Assembly: GCF_000559085.1 (NCBI RefSeq)
Contig: NZ_JALN02000001.1
Span: 682,001 to 746,000 of the forward strand
Length of the DNA stretch: 64,000 nt
Direction of reading: 5' to 3'
DNA from: Mycolicibacterium aromaticivorans JS19b1 = JCM 16368
GTDB taxonomy: Bacteria; Actinomycetota; Actinomycetes; Mycobacteriales; Mycobacteriaceae
The notes under the pieces are model-generated. The model searched no databases and was not told the DNA's origin. It saw only the letters and a program-made list of their open reading frames with translations. The position numbers and the translations under genes are program-made. Shown in pieces: positions 20,038 to 29,482 of this stretch; the first letter of the stretch is position 1; each line of letters begins with the position of its first letter.

Positions 20038-23021
20038 GCGCGCACGTCGCCGGGCCGGGCCGGGCCACTCGCACGCGCATCCCCCGCACCATCCGGGCAC
20101 TCGCCGTCCCGATCATCCTGATCTGGGTGGCCGCCACCGCAGCCGTGAATCTGCTTGTCCCCCAAGTCGAGAAGGTCGGCATGGCCAACGCCGTGTCGAT
20201 GTCACCGCAGGACGCGCCCGCGGTGATCGCCGCCAAGCGGATGGGGCAGAAGTTTCAGGAGTCCACGTCGGACAGCATCGCCATGGTGGTGCTCGTCGGC
20301 GATCAACCCCTGGGCGACGTGGCGCACCGCTACTACGAGACCCTCGTCGAGAAGTTCAATGCCGACTCCAAGCACGTCGAGCACGTTCAGGACTTCTGGG
20401 GCGACATGATCACCGCCGCGGGCGTCCAGAGCAGTGACGGCAAGGCCGCCTACGTCCAGCTGAACCTGGCCGGCGACCAGGGCAGCACCGAAGGCAACCA
20501 CTCGGTGGATGCTGTGCGCAGGATCATCGACCAAACCCCGCCTCCCGCAGGGCTACACGCCTACGTCACCGGGCCCGCGCCGCTGACCACTGATTCACTC
20601 GAAGCCAGTGACCGCGGAATGATCAAGATGACCGTGGTGACGATGATCGTCATCACGATCATGCTGGCCTTGGTCTACCGATCGGTGAGCACCGTGCTGC
20701 TCATATTGGCGATCGTCGGCATCGAGATGGGTGCCGCCCGCGGCGCGGTCGCGGTGATCGGCCACCTCGGAATCATGGACTTCTCGACGTTCTCGGTACC
20801 GCTGATGACAGCACTGTCCATCGCGGCGGGCACCGACTACGCGATCTTCCTGATCGGTCGATACCACGAAGCGCGACAAAATGGCGAGGATCCGGAATCG
20901 GCCTATTACAGCGCATTCCACGGTGTCGGCCACGTCATCCTCGGCTCCGGACTGACCATCGCGGGCGCCATGCTGACGTTGCGGCTGACCCGGCTGTCCT
21001 ACTTCAACTCGCTGGCATACCCGTCGGCCATGGCCCTGATCATCGTCGTCGCCGCCGCATTGACCGTCGCCCCGGCCATCCTGGTCGTCGCCAGTCGATT
21101 CGGTCTGCTCGATCCCAAGCGGATGATGAAGACCAGGGGGTGGCGCAAGGTCGGCACCGCAACAGTCCGCTGGCCCAAACCCATTCTCGCCGCGGCAACC
21201 AGCATCGTGCTGCTCGGCCTGCTGGCCATGATCGGCTACAAGACGAGCTACGACGACCGTCGCTACATTCCCTCGGACGTGCCGGCCAACGTCGGGTACA
21301 CGGCAGCCGAAAAACACTTCAGCACAGCGCGACTCAACCCCGACATCATGACCGTCGAGTCTGACCACGACATGCGCAACCCGACCGACATGATCGTGCT
21401 CGACCGGATCGCGAAGGCGCTGTTCAGGATCAAAGGCATCGCGATGGTGCAGAGCATCACCCGGCCACTGGGCTCCCCCATCGCCCACAGCTCCATCCCC
21501 TATCAGATCAGCATGTCGTCGGTACCGATCACCCAGAACCTGCAGTTCTTGAAGCAGCGCGTCGGTGACATCAGCAAGATGAGTGACGACATGGGCGCGA
21601 TGATCGGCTCGATGACGCAGCTACAGGCGTTGATGGTGAAGTTCTCCGACGCCATGCACACCACCGTCGGTTCCGGCAACGGCATGGTGGAATCGGCCCA
21701 CCGCAGCGTCGCCGACATGGACACCATGAAGGCCACGCTGGACCAGATGCGGGATAACATCGCCAATTTCGACGACGAGGTGCGGCCGTTCCGCAACTAC
21801 TTCTACTGGGAGCCAAACTGTTTCAACATCCCAGCCTGCTTTGCGGTGCGCTCGGCGTTCGACGCCATGGACGGCGTCAACACATTCAGCGACAACATGG
21901 CGTCGCTGCAGACCGACATGACCGCGATGGTCGACGGGATGGACAAGATGGTCAAGGGCATGAACAACATCGACGCGCTGGTGCCGCAGATGGTGCAGCA
22001 GTTCGGCCCGATCATCGCGACCGCCACGACGATGCAGCACACGCTGCAGACCATCCACAGCAGCTTCGACGGGTTGATCCAGCAGATGCAGCAGATGACC
22101 GACACGGCCACCGCGATGGGTGAGGCGTTCGACGCATCCAAGAGCGACGACTACTTCTACCTGCCGCCTGAGGTGTTCGCCAACCCCGACTTCCAGAAGG
22201 GGCTCAAGCTATTCCTCTCACCGGACGGCAAAGCGGCCCGGCTGATCGTCACCCACGACGTGAATCCCGCATCGGAAGCCGGCATCTCGGTGGTCGACGA
22301 CCAGCTGACCGCAGCGCACGAGGCGATCAAGGGCACCGCGCTGGCCAATGCGGACGTGTACCTGACCGGCACCGCGGCCACCTACCGCGACGTGCAGGCG
22401 GGAGCCAAGTACGACACCATGATCGCCGCGTTCGCCGCTCTGACCCTGATCTTCATCGTGATGCTGATCATCACGCGCGCACTGGTGGCGTCGATGGTGA
22501 TCGTCGGGACGGTGGTGATCTCGCTGGGTGCCGCTTTCGGGCTGTCGGTCTTCATCTTCGAGCGGATCGTGGGCATCGAATTGAACTGGATCGTGCTGGC
22601 GTTCGCGGTGATCATCCTGATGGCCGTCGGCAGCGACTACAACCTGCTGCTGGTGTCGCGGTTCAAGGAGGAGATCGGCGCGGGTATCAACACCGGCATC
22701 ATCCGGTCGATGGGCAGTACCGGCACCGTGGTGACCGCCGCCGGACTGGTGTTCGCCTTCACGATGGGTTCGATGATCTCCGGCGACTTGCTCAACGTCG
22801 GTCAGGGCGGGATGACGATCGGGATCGGCCTGTTGCTCGACACGTTGATCGTGCGGTCCTTGATGACACCGTCGATCGCCGCGATCCTCGGGCCCTGGTT
22901 CTGGTGGCCGCTGCGGGTGCGCCAACGGCCGGCCTACAGCGAGCGGATGCGCACGGTCCCGCCACAACAGGACATCACGGCCGGACCCGAAGGTGACACC
23001 GAGGTGCTCGCCCCGGCTTAA
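20034..23021 (+). CDS. MmpL family RND transporter
   Basis: A 995-aa RND transporter of the mycobacterial MmpL type. There is one N-terminal helix, a first porter domain (about 60-200), helices 2-6 with SIAAGTDYAIFLIGRYHEAR carrying the Asp-Tyr proton-relay motif, a long second extracytoplasmic domain rich in Met/Asp helices (about 420-750), and helices 8-12 with VGSDYNLLLVSRFKEE, the second Asp-Tyr motif. MmpLs export lipids, siderophores or drugs. Pairing with an MmpS and size close to MmpL4/5 favour a siderophore or drug-type exporter, but the substrate is not evident. Confidence 0.95.
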   Translation: MSAHVAGPGRATRTRIPRTIRALAVPIILIWVAATAAVNLLVPQVEKVGMANAVSMSPQDAPAVIAAKRMGQKFQESTSDSIAMVVLVGDQPLGDVAHRYYETLVEKFNADSKHVEHVQDFWGDMITAAGVQSSDGKAAYVQLNLAGDQGSTEGNHSVDAVRRIIDQTPPPAGLHAYVTGPAPLTTDSLEASDRGMIKMTVVTMIVITIMLALVYRSVSTVLLILAIVGIEMGAARGAVAVIGHLGIMDFSTFSVPLMTALSIAAGTDYAIFLIGRYHEARQNGEDPESAYYSAFHGVGHVILGSGLTIAGAMLTLRLTRLSYFNSLAYPSAMALIIVVAAALTVAPAILVVASRFGLLDPKRMMKTRGWRKVGTATVRWPKPILAAATSIVLLGLLAMIGYKTSYDDRRYIPSDVPANVGYTAAEKHFSTARLNPDIMTVESDHDMRNPTDMIVLDRIAKALFRIKGIAMVQSITRPLGSPIAHSSIPYQISMSSVPITQNLQFLKQRVGDISKMSDDMGAMIGSMTQLQALMVKFSDAMHTTVGSGNGMVESAHRSVADMDTMKATLDQMRDNIANFDDEVRPFRNYFYWEPNCFNIPACFAVRSAFDAMDGVNTFSDNMASLQTDMTAMVDGMDKMVKGMNNIDALVPQMVQQFGPIIATATTMQHTLQTIHSSFDGLIQQMQQMTDTATAMGEAFDASKSDDYFYLPPEVFANPDFQKGLKLFLSPDGKAARLIVTHDVNPASEAGISVVDDQLTAAHEAIKGTALANADVYLTGTAATYRDVQAGAKYDTMIAAFAALTLIFIVMLIITRALVASMVIVGTVVISLGAAFGLSVFIFERIVGIELNWIVLAFAVIILMAVGSDYNLLLVSRFKEEIGAGINTGIIRSMGSTGTVVTAAGLVFAFTMGSMISGDLLNVGQGGMTIGIGLLLDTLIVRSLMTPSIAAILGPWFWWPLRVRQRPAYSERMRTVPPQQDITAGPEGDTEVLAPA

Positions 23022-23866
23022 CCCTCCCCGGCTTCGGCCTCGGCGAGTTCACGCTTCCACTGTTTGAATGTCTCTTCGGTGCGGCCGCGCCGCCAGTAGC
23101 CGGAGATGGAGGCCCACTTGGCGTCGACGCCGCGCTCCTTGCGAATGTAGGGGCGCAGGTTGTGCATGACGGCTTGGGCTTCACCGTGGATGAAGACCTG
23201 GACCTGGCCCGGTAGCCACAAGGTGGTGGTGACGGCCTGGATGAGCGGCGCGTTGTCACCGGCCCGGTCGTCGCCCACGAGGTCGGCGCGCCCGCCGCGG
23301 TAGATCCAGTTGATGGCGACGGACTCCGGTGCGTTGAGCTCGACTTCGTCCTCGGGTCCGGCGACCTCGATGAAGGCCTTGCCAACAGCGTTGGGCGGCA
23401 ACGCTTCCAGGGCAGCGCTGATGGCGGGGAGTCCCGCCTCGTCGCCGGCGAACAGATGCCAGTCGGCTGCCGGGTCGGGTGCGTACGCCCCGCCGGGCCC
23501 CATCAGGTAGACGGTGTCGCCGGGTTCGGCGGCCGCCGCCCACGGTCCGGCCACGCCGTGCTCACCATGGACCACGAAGTCGACGGTGATCTGACGAGCC
23601 TGCGGGTCGACGCGCCGCACGGTGTAGGTGCGTACGGTGGGCTGCTGTTCGGGCGGGAAGTCAGTGAAGCTGTCCAGCGTCAGCGGGTGCGGCAGCGACG
23701 CGACGTCGATGTCGTCGCGAACGAAGACGAACTTGACGTACGAGTCGGTGAACTCACCGGGCGTGAACGTGTCGAACCCGGTCCCGCCGAGGACGACGCG
23801 CACCATGTGCGGCGCCAGCTGCTCGGTACTGACGACCTGAAATGTGTGTAGTGGTCGACCCGCCAC
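23018..23866 (-). CDS. viuB: Siderophore-interacting FAD/NAD(P)H reductase (ViuB-like)
   Basis: A 282-aa siderophore-interacting protein with an N-terminal FAD-binding domain (RTYTVRRVDP, then VVHGEHGVAGPWA) and a C-terminal NAD(P)H-type domain (WHLFAGDEAGLPAISAALEA, VFIHGEAQAVMHNLRPYI). It likely reduces ferric siderophores in the cytosol to release iron. The GTG at 23866 was chosen because GGGAGG lies 5 bases upstream and the protein then begins like mycobacterial ViuB. Its stop overlaps that of convergent mmpL by 4 bp. No convincing iron box was found just upstream. Confidence 0.92.
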   Translation of the reverse strand: MAGRPLHTFQVVSTEQLAPHMVRVVLGGTGFDTFTPGEFTDSYVKFVFVRDDIDVASLPHPLTLDSFTDFPPEQQPTVRTYTVRRVDPQARQITVDFVVHGEHGVAGPWAAAAEPGDTVYLMGPGGAYAPDPAADWHLFAGDEAGLPAISAALEALPPNAVGKAFIEVAGPEDEVELNAPESVAINWIYRGGRADLVGDDRAGDNAPLIQAVTTTLWLPGQVQVFIHGEAQAVMHNLRPYIRKERGVDAKWASISGYWRRGRTEETFKQWKRELAEAEAGEG

Positions 23867-23942
23867 ATCGCCTCCCGACGAAAATCGATAGCCAACCGGC
23901 TCGACTATACGTTTCGAGGGGGTGTTCCGGCCGTCTACATCG

Positions 23943-25076
23943 TCAGGCCGGCCTGCGCACCAGCCGCCAGCAGCCGTCCTCACGGCGGGCCAGCCCCGCG
24001 ATCTCCAGCATCGCCAGCGGACCGAGCACTGCGGTCGGCGCCAGCCCGGACGCCACCGCGATCTCATCGGCGCTGCGCACCCCACGCGCCGGCAGTGCCT
24101 CGTACACCTGCTTCTCGGGGTCGCTCAGGCCATCGAGCGGTCCAACCGGATGCGGCTCCTCGTCGGCGAATTCTCCTGCCCGACCGACCAATTCGACGAC
24201 ATCTTCGGCTCGCGTCACCAGCTCGGCACCGTTGCGCAGCAGCACATGACATCCCATCGACGACGCCGACGTCACCGGACCGGGCACCGCACACACCACC
24301 CGGCCGAGCGCCCGCGCCCACGCGGCGGTGTTCGCCGCCCCGCTGCGGACACCGGCCTCCACCACCACGGTGGCCGTACCCAGCGCCGCCACCAGCCGAT
24401 TGCGGGTCAGGAAACGGTGCCGGGCGGGCCGTACACCCGGTGGGTACTCGGTGAGCAGGAGGCCGGAAGTACCGATCCGGTGCAGCAGCGACGAATGGCC
24501 GGCCGGATACAGCACGTCGACGCCGCCGGCCAGCACCGCAACCGTCTGCCCATCCGCCGCCAGCGCGGCACGGTGCGCCACCCCGTCGACGCCGTAGGCG
24601 CCGCCGGAGACCACCGTGACGTCCTGCTCGGCAAGCCCCGCGGCCAGGTCGGCGGCGACGTGCTCGCCATACCCGGAGGCCGCCCGCGTTCCCACGATGG
24701 CCGCGGCCCGCTCCGCGACGTCGTCGAGCCGGGCCGGGCCGATCGCCCAGAGTGCGACCGGTGGCCGGCCGTGCGGCTTCTCCCGCACCGCGGATCCGGA
24801 GAAGGCCGCGAACGCCAGGGTCGGCCATTCGTCGTCGTCGGGGGTGATGAGTCGGCCGCCGCGACGCTCGAGCAGAGCCAGGTCCGCCTCGGCTGCATCG
24901 ATGTCGCGGCGCGCGGCGGTGCGTTCCCGTAACGCATCACTGACCTCGCCTCCGGCGACCCGGTGGGCCGCCTCGACGGGGCCGACGTCGCCGATCAGCC
25001 CGGCGATCTCGTCGCAGGGCGGTTCGGCGACCCTGGACAGATACGCCCATGCCAGAGTCTTGGCGTAGTCCGTCAT
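23943..25076 (-). CDS. dprA: DNA-processing protein DprA
   Basis: A 377-aa DprA/Smf protein, which binds single-stranded DNA and loads RecA in competent bacteria. The Rossmann-like core is complete: IVGTRAASGYGEHVAADLA, VVSGGAYGVDGVAHRAAL, VLAGGVDVLYPAGHSSLL, and RFLTRNRLVAALGTATVVVE. A C-terminal winged-helix domain (about residues 300-377) follows. The ATG at 25076 overlaps the stop of yifB as ATGA; longer frames upstream only re-read yifB. It forms a yraN-yifB-dprA unit, usual in mycobacteria. Its role without known competence is unclear. Confidence 0.94.
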   Translation of the reverse strand: MTDYAKTLAWAYLSRVAEPPCDEIAGLIGDVGPVEAAHRVAGGEVSDALRERTAARRDIDAAEADLALLERRGGRLITPDDDEWPTLAFAAFSGSAVREKPHGRPPVALWAIGPARLDDVAERAAAIVGTRAASGYGEHVAADLAAGLAEQDVTVVSGGAYGVDGVAHRAALAADGQTVAVLAGGVDVLYPAGHSSLLHRIGTSGLLLTEYPPGVRPARHRFLTRNRLVAALGTATVVVEAGVRSGAANTAAWARALGRVVCAVPGPVTSASSMGCHVLLRNGAELVTRAEDVVELVGRAGEFADEEPHPVGPLDGLSDPEKQVYEALPARGVRSADEIAVASGLAPTAVLGPLAMLEIAGLARREDGCWRLVRRPA

Positions 25077-26584
25077 GGCTTTGCTCCTCCCTGACGGAAG
25101 CTCAGTGCCACCGCCACATCGTCGACGTTCGGTGTGATGCGTCCGGCCAAGTCCGCCAGCGTCCAGGCGACCCGCAGTGAGCGGTCGACGCCCCGGATGC
25201 TCAGCACCCCGCGCTCCAGTGCGATCTTCAGCGGCTCCATCGCGGTGGCGTCGAGCCGGAACTTCCGGCGCAGCACCGACCCGGTGACTTCGGCGTTGGT
25301 GGCGAAACCGTATCGGCGCCATCGTTCGGCGGCCGCCCCGCGCGCCTGAGCAACCCGATCCCGCACGGCAGCAGTGGGTTCCGCGGCATCGGGTGCGAAG
25401 GCACCGGCGCGCACCATGTGCATTTCGACCCGCAGGTCCACCCGATCCATCAGCGGTCCGGACAGCTTGCCGAGATAGCGGCGCTTCTCCGGCGACGTGC
25501 AGATGCAGTCTTTCGGGTCGGTTTGCGCACAGGCGCATGGGTTGGCCGCCATCACGAGCTGGAACCGCGCCGGGTAGCACGCCACCCCGTCGCGGCGGGC
25601 AAGCCGAATCTCGCCGTCTTCCAATGGCGTTCGTAGTGACTCGAGGACGCTGACCCGAATCTCGGCGCATTCGTCGAGGAAAAGCACACCACGATGAGCG
25701 CGACTGACCGCACCGGGCCGCGCCATGCCTGAGCCCCCACCGACCAACGCGGCCACACTGGACGAGTGATGCGGCGCGATGAACGGCGGACGAGTGATCA
25801 GTGGGGTGGCCTCGGACAGCATTCCGACCACCGAGTGGATTGCAGTCACCTCCAGCGCCTCACGTTCGGTGAGTTCGGGCAGCAACCCGGGAAGTCGTTG
25901 GGCCAGCATGGTTTTCCCTACACCAGGTGGGCCGGTGAGCATCAGGTGGTGCGCGCCGGCGGCGGCGACCTCGACGGCGAACCGGGCATGCGTCTGGCCC
26001 ACCACGTCAGCCAGGTCGGCAACCGAATCGGCCTGCGGCGCCGGTGTGTCCACGCGGTCGGCGAGGGCGGCCTTTCCCGTCAACCAGCCTTGCAGCTGCC
26101 GCAGTGTCTGGGCGCCAAGGACTTCGATGCCATCGACCAGGCTGGCCTCGGCGAGGTTGGCAATCGGCACCACGACCGTGGGCCAGCCTTGCCGCTTGGC
26201 CGCCAGGACGGCCGGTAGGACGCCGCGCACCGACCGAATCCGGCCGTCGAGAGCGAGCTCGCCCAGCAGCACCGTCTTCTCCAGCCGATCCCACGGCTTC
26301 TTGTGGCTTGCGGAGAGCACCGCGGCGGCGATCGCGATGTCGTACAGCGAGCCGGCCTTGGCCAACGTTGCCGGCGACAGCGCCAAGGTCAGTCGCGACA
26401 TCGGCCACTCGTTGCCGCAGTTGGTGATCGCCGCGCGCACCCGATCTCGGGACTCGCGCAGCGCGGCATCGGGCAGCCCCACCAGGTACACCCCGGGAAG
26501 CCCCGCGGTGATATCGGCCTCGATCTCGACGATCTCGCCATCGAGGCCCCGCACCGCGACCGAGTAAGCGCGCCCCAGCGCCAT
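25073..26584 (-). CDS. YifB/ComM family Mg-chelatase-like AAA+ ATPase
   Basis: A 503-aa protein with an N-terminal Lon-protease-like domain (MALGRAYSVAVRGLDGEIVE onward), a AAA+ core with Walker A GPPGVGKTMLAQ and Walker B FLDECAEI, and a C-terminal Mg-chelatase subdomain. The relative ComM is a helicase that promotes branch migration during integration of transformed DNA, which fits its coupling to dprA. The start at 26584 shares TGATG with the yraN stop. Four Cys around CACAQTDPKDCICTSPEKRR (the Mg-chelatase-like finger) are retained. Confidence 0.92.
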   Translation of the reverse strand: MALGRAYSVAVRGLDGEIVEIEADITAGLPGVYLVGLPDAALRESRDRVRAAITNCGNEWPMSRLTLALSPATLAKAGSLYDIAIAAAVLSASHKKPWDRLEKTVLLGELALDGRIRSVRGVLPAVLAAKRQGWPTVVVPIANLAEASLVDGIEVLGAQTLRQLQGWLTGKAALADRVDTPAPQADSVADLADVVGQTHARFAVEVAAAGAHHLMLTGPPGVGKTMLAQRLPGLLPELTEREALEVTAIHSVVGMLSEATPLITRPPFIAPHHSSSVAALVGGGSGMARPGAVSRAHRGVLFLDECAEIRVSVLESLRTPLEDGEIRLARRDGVACYPARFQLVMAANPCACAQTDPKDCICTSPEKRRYLGKLSGPLMDRVDLRVEMHMVRAGAFAPDAAEPTAAVRDRVAQARGAAAERWRRYGFATNAEVTGSVLRRKFRLDATAMEPLKIALERGVLSIRGVDRSLRVAWTLADLAGRITPNVDDVAVALSFRQGGAKP

Positions 26585-26949
26585 CAACCGACCCCACGCA
26601 GATGGATGATCTCCGGTGTGCGCCGGCGACCGATGCGTACCCCGATCACGTCGATGCGAACCGCGGCCCAACTCCGGTCTTGGCCGGCCAGCCAGATCCC
26701 GACCAGCCGGCGGATCCGCCGCACCTTGGCCGGGGTGACGGCGTACTCCACACCGCCGAACCCGTCACCGGTGCGGGTCTTCACCTCGACGAACACCAGC
26801 GTGCCATCGGGGGCCGCCGCGATCACGTCGAGTTCGCCGTAGCGGCAGCGCCAATTGCGAACCAGGATCCGCACACCCAGCGACTCCAGATGCTCGGTCG
26901 CCAGCTGCTCCCCCAGCGCACCGAGTTGGTTGCGCGTGAACGTCGTCAT
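26584..26949 (-). CDS. UPF0102 (YraN) family nuclease-fold protein
   Basis: A 121-aa protein of the UPF0102 family with a PD-(D/E)XK-like fold. The motif set is GxxGE (LGALGEQLATEHLE), RYGELDVIA and FVEVKTRTGDGFGG, so the catalytic-looking Asp, Glu and Lys are all present. Its substrate is not established. It is the first gene of the yraN-yifB-dprA cluster, overlapping yifB by one base. The 168 bp upstream, before the LysR gene, carries no gene and probably holds the promoter. Confidence 0.9.
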   Translation of the reverse strand: MTTFTRNQLGALGEQLATEHLESLGVRILVRNWRCRYGELDVIAAAPDGTLVFVEVKTRTGDGFGGVEYAVTPAKVRRIRRLVGIWLAGQDRSWAAVRIDVIGVRIGRRRTPEIIHLRGVG

Positions 26950-27117
26950 GCCAGCAGCGTCGGTGATCCGACCGACAACGGAAGACGGTCGAGAACCGAA
27001 TCACCGCGAAAAGGACTTACCTATCCCCAGATCCGCGCTCATCCACAGGCTGTCCCCTCGCTGAGTTCGAGCGCCTGCTCGCCGACCCGAGTTGGGGCCG
27101 CTTGCACCGCGCTGCCA

Positions 27118-28017
27118 TCAGTCGGGGTAGGCCCTGCGCAGCGCCTCGATGACGACTGCCACCGACGGCGATGGCCTGCCCGGCAACCGCGCCACCAGGA
27201 TCCGGCGACGTTCCGGGGATGCGCCCTCGACACGTACCAAGCGGACGCCTTCCGGCAGCACCTCGGCGAGCGAGGGCGAGACGGTCGTCACTCCGCAGCC
27301 CGCGGCCACCAGCTGCAATTTGGTCAGCCAGTCGCGCGCCGAATGTGCGATACGCGGCCGGCCCGCCAGGCCCGGCCACACGCCCATCAGGGACTCGTCC
27401 CTGGAGGAGGGACTGGCCACCCAGTCCACATCGCCGAGTTCGGCCACACTCACCGCATCGCGACCCGCGAAGCGCCCGTAGGCCGGAACCGCCAATTCCA
27501 AGGTCGACTCCCCCAGCCGCTCGGTCACCACGGCCGGTAGCTCGGTATCCGGGGCGGCATAGGGCGGCCGCAGTGCGATCACCGCGAGGTCCAATGCACC
27601 CGCCCGCAGCGCACGCACCAACGACGGCGTCGTCCCTTCCCTGGTGGTCAGCCGTATGTCCGGACGCCGGTCCCGCAGTGCCTGCACGGCGCGCGGCAGC
27701 AGCACGGCGCCGGCGCTGAGGAACGCACCTACTCGGACCTCGTGCACGTCGGGCAGTGTCCCGTCCAGTTCGGCTTCCGCAGCGGCTATCGCATCCAGAA
27801 CGACGCGTGCGTGACGCAGCAGGATCAAACCGGCGGAGGTCAGGCGCACACCGTCACGATTCCTCTCGAAGACCATCACACCGGTCTCGCGTTCGAGCCC
27901 GGCGACCTGCCGGGACACCGCCGACTGCGTGTAGCCGAGAGACTGTCCGGCGGCGGTGAAGGTTCCGCGCTCGGCGACCGCGCACAGCACCCGCAGCCCG
28001 GTCAATGACGGATCCAT
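27118..28017 (-). CDS. LysR-family transcriptional regulator
   Basis: A 299-aa LysR regulator with an N-terminal winged helix (TGLRVLCAVAERGTFTAAGQ, then YTQSAVSRQVAGLE) and a periplasmic-binding-like effector domain from about residue 90. It diverges from a quinone oxidoreductase-like gene with 97 bp between starts, the classic arrangement for a LysR regulator and its target. The effector is unknown. No single clear T-N11-A palindrome stands out in the shared region. Confidence 0.92.
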   Translation of the reverse strand: MDPSLTGLRVLCAVAERGTFTAAGQSLGYTQSAVSRQVAGLERETGVMVFERNRDGVRLTSAGLILLRHARVVLDAIAAAEAELDGTLPDVHEVRVGAFLSAGAVLLPRAVQALRDRRPDIRLTTREGTTPSLVRALRAGALDLAVIALRPPYAAPDTELPAVVTERLGESTLELAVPAYGRFAGRDAVSVAELGDVDWVASPSSRDESLMGVWPGLAGRPRIAHSARDWLTKLQLVAAGCGVTTVSPSLAEVLPEGVRLVRVEGASPERRRILVARLPGRPSPSVAVVIEALRRAYPD

Positions 28018-28114
28018 GAGGAAACGTCATATCACATGTGCTGAACAGTCGTAGCCGTCATGCAATGGGCCTGCGGTTGAACGCGGTTGCACAGTGCGAC
28101 GAAAGGAGCAGCAC

Positions 28115-29227
28115 ATGAAAGCCGCCCTACTGGAGGCGTTCGGATGGCCCGAGCCGCCCCTGAACATCACCGAGGTCCAGGATCCCTCGATCGGCACCGG
28201 GGAGGTGCTCGTCGACGTCCTGGCGACCTGCGTCGCGCCTTACGCGGCCGAGGTCTTCAGCGGCGCACGGCGTTACCCTCTGGAACCGCCGGTCATCTCA
28301 GGTGTCGGGGGTATCGGGCGAGTCGTCGCCGCTGGCCCCGACGCCACGCGACTCGCTCCCGGAGACCTCGTTTGGTGCGATTCCACAGTGCGCTCGCGCG
28401 ACGACGCGGTTGCACCGGACATCACCCTGCAGGGCTGGAGTTCGGCGGGCGAGGGAGGACTCAGGTTGTCCCGCCACTTTCACGATGGCCCCTTCGCCGA
28501 ACGCATGGCTGTGCCGACCGAAAACGCTGTCGCGCTCGGACGCGTTGCGGCGGAGGATCTTCCGCGATGGACGGCGCTTGGCATTCTCCTCGTGCCCTAT
28601 GGCGGTCTTCTGGCCGCCGGTTTGCAGGCCGGCGAGACGGTGCTCATCAGCGGCGCCACCGGCAACTTCGGCAGCGCCGGTGTGGCCGTCGCGTTGGCGA
28701 TGGGGGCCGCGGCCGTGGTGTGTCCGGGCCGCAATGCGGCGGTACTCGCAGACCTCGAGCGGATCTTTGGTGACCGTGTCCGGACCGTGAGGCTCACAGG
28801 CGCAGCCGATGTCGATACCGCGGCGATGCGGGCCGCAGCGCCCGATGCCGTAGACGTCGTCCTCGACCTGCTGCCGCCGAGTGCGGGCACCGCACCCGTG
28901 CGTGCGGCGGCGATGGCGGTACGGCCGTATGGCCGCGTCATTCTCATGGGCGGGGTCGGGATGCTCGGAGGCGAAGACCTTGCGCTGCCTTACCCGTGGT
29001 TGATGCGCAACTCGATCACGTTGCGGGGACAGTGGATGTACCCGCGCACGGCCAATCATCGTCTCATCCAGCTCATCCGGAGCGGCTTACTCGACCTCGG
29101 CCATGAACGGGTGACCACTTTCGGGCTCGACCGGGCCAACGAGGCCGTCGCACACGCGGCAGCCCACCCGGGCCCCTTCGACCGGACGGTGCTCATGCCC
29201 CACAACAGCTGCACCAAGGGGAGTTGA
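28115..29227 (+). CDS. Zinc-independent medium-chain alcohol dehydrogenase/quinone oxidoreductase
   Basis: A 370-aa medium-chain dehydrogenase/reductase. The GroES-like N-terminal domain lacks the catalytic zinc ligands (no GHE motif; VISGVGGIGRVV is found instead). The nucleotide-binding motif GATGNFGSAG is intact, so it is probably an NADPH-dependent quinone- or enone-reductase-type enzyme. The start at 28115 has AAAGGAG 6 bases upstream. It is divergent from the LysR gene and followed by 255 bp with no recognised gene before the metalloprotease gene. The substrate is unknown. Confidence 0.85.
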   Translation: MKAALLEAFGWPEPPLNITEVQDPSIGTGEVLVDVLATCVAPYAAEVFSGARRYPLEPPVISGVGGIGRVVAAGPDATRLAPGDLVWCDSTVRSRDDAVAPDITLQGWSSAGEGGLRLSRHFHDGPFAERMAVPTENAVALGRVAAEDLPRWTALGILLVPYGGLLAAGLQAGETVLISGATGNFGSAGVAVALAMGAAAVVCPGRNAAVLADLERIFGDRVRTVRLTGAADVDTAAMRAAAPDAVDVVLDLLPPSAGTAPVRAAAMAVRPYGRVILMGGVGMLGGEDLALPYPWLMRNSITLRGQWMYPRTANHRLIQLIRSGLLDLGHERVTTFGLDRANEAVAHAAAHPGPFDRTVLMPHNSCTKGS

Positions 29228-29482
29228 ACAGGGGACATCGGACTGTGCAGCCGACGTCGCTGCCGGATGTGGAGACTGCACCGACATCTGCTGGGCTGAT
29301 GACAATCTCGGCTACCATATCCATACCCTGCTCGCACCGCGCGTGAAACACGTTCTCTTGCAAGCGGGCGACGACTGCTCAGCTGAGGGCTCAACCCCCA
29401 ACCGAACTCGTGTAGCAGCCTGAGCAGGTTCAGAAGAAGCAGAGTTGGGCTCGCGGAGCGGGCGAATTGTCGACTCAGCGAC
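29228..29482. other. Intergenic region without a recognised gene
   Basis: This 255-bp space lies between the convergent oxidoreductase and metalloprotease genes. No conserved protein, RNA or strong terminator was recognised. A small CTCAGCTGAG palindrome occurs near 29379 but has no T-tract. Confidence 0.5.

Noticed and set aside
20595-21488. Long antisense frame inside mmpL
   Set aside because: The composition is Asp/His/Arg/Gln-rich nonsense, as expected opposite a membrane protein gene; there is no ribosome site or conservation that I can see.
23867-23942. Iron box upstream of viuB
   Set aside because: A GCCGGTTGGCTATCGAT stretch is only loosely like the IdeR consensus, with several mismatches in the central core.
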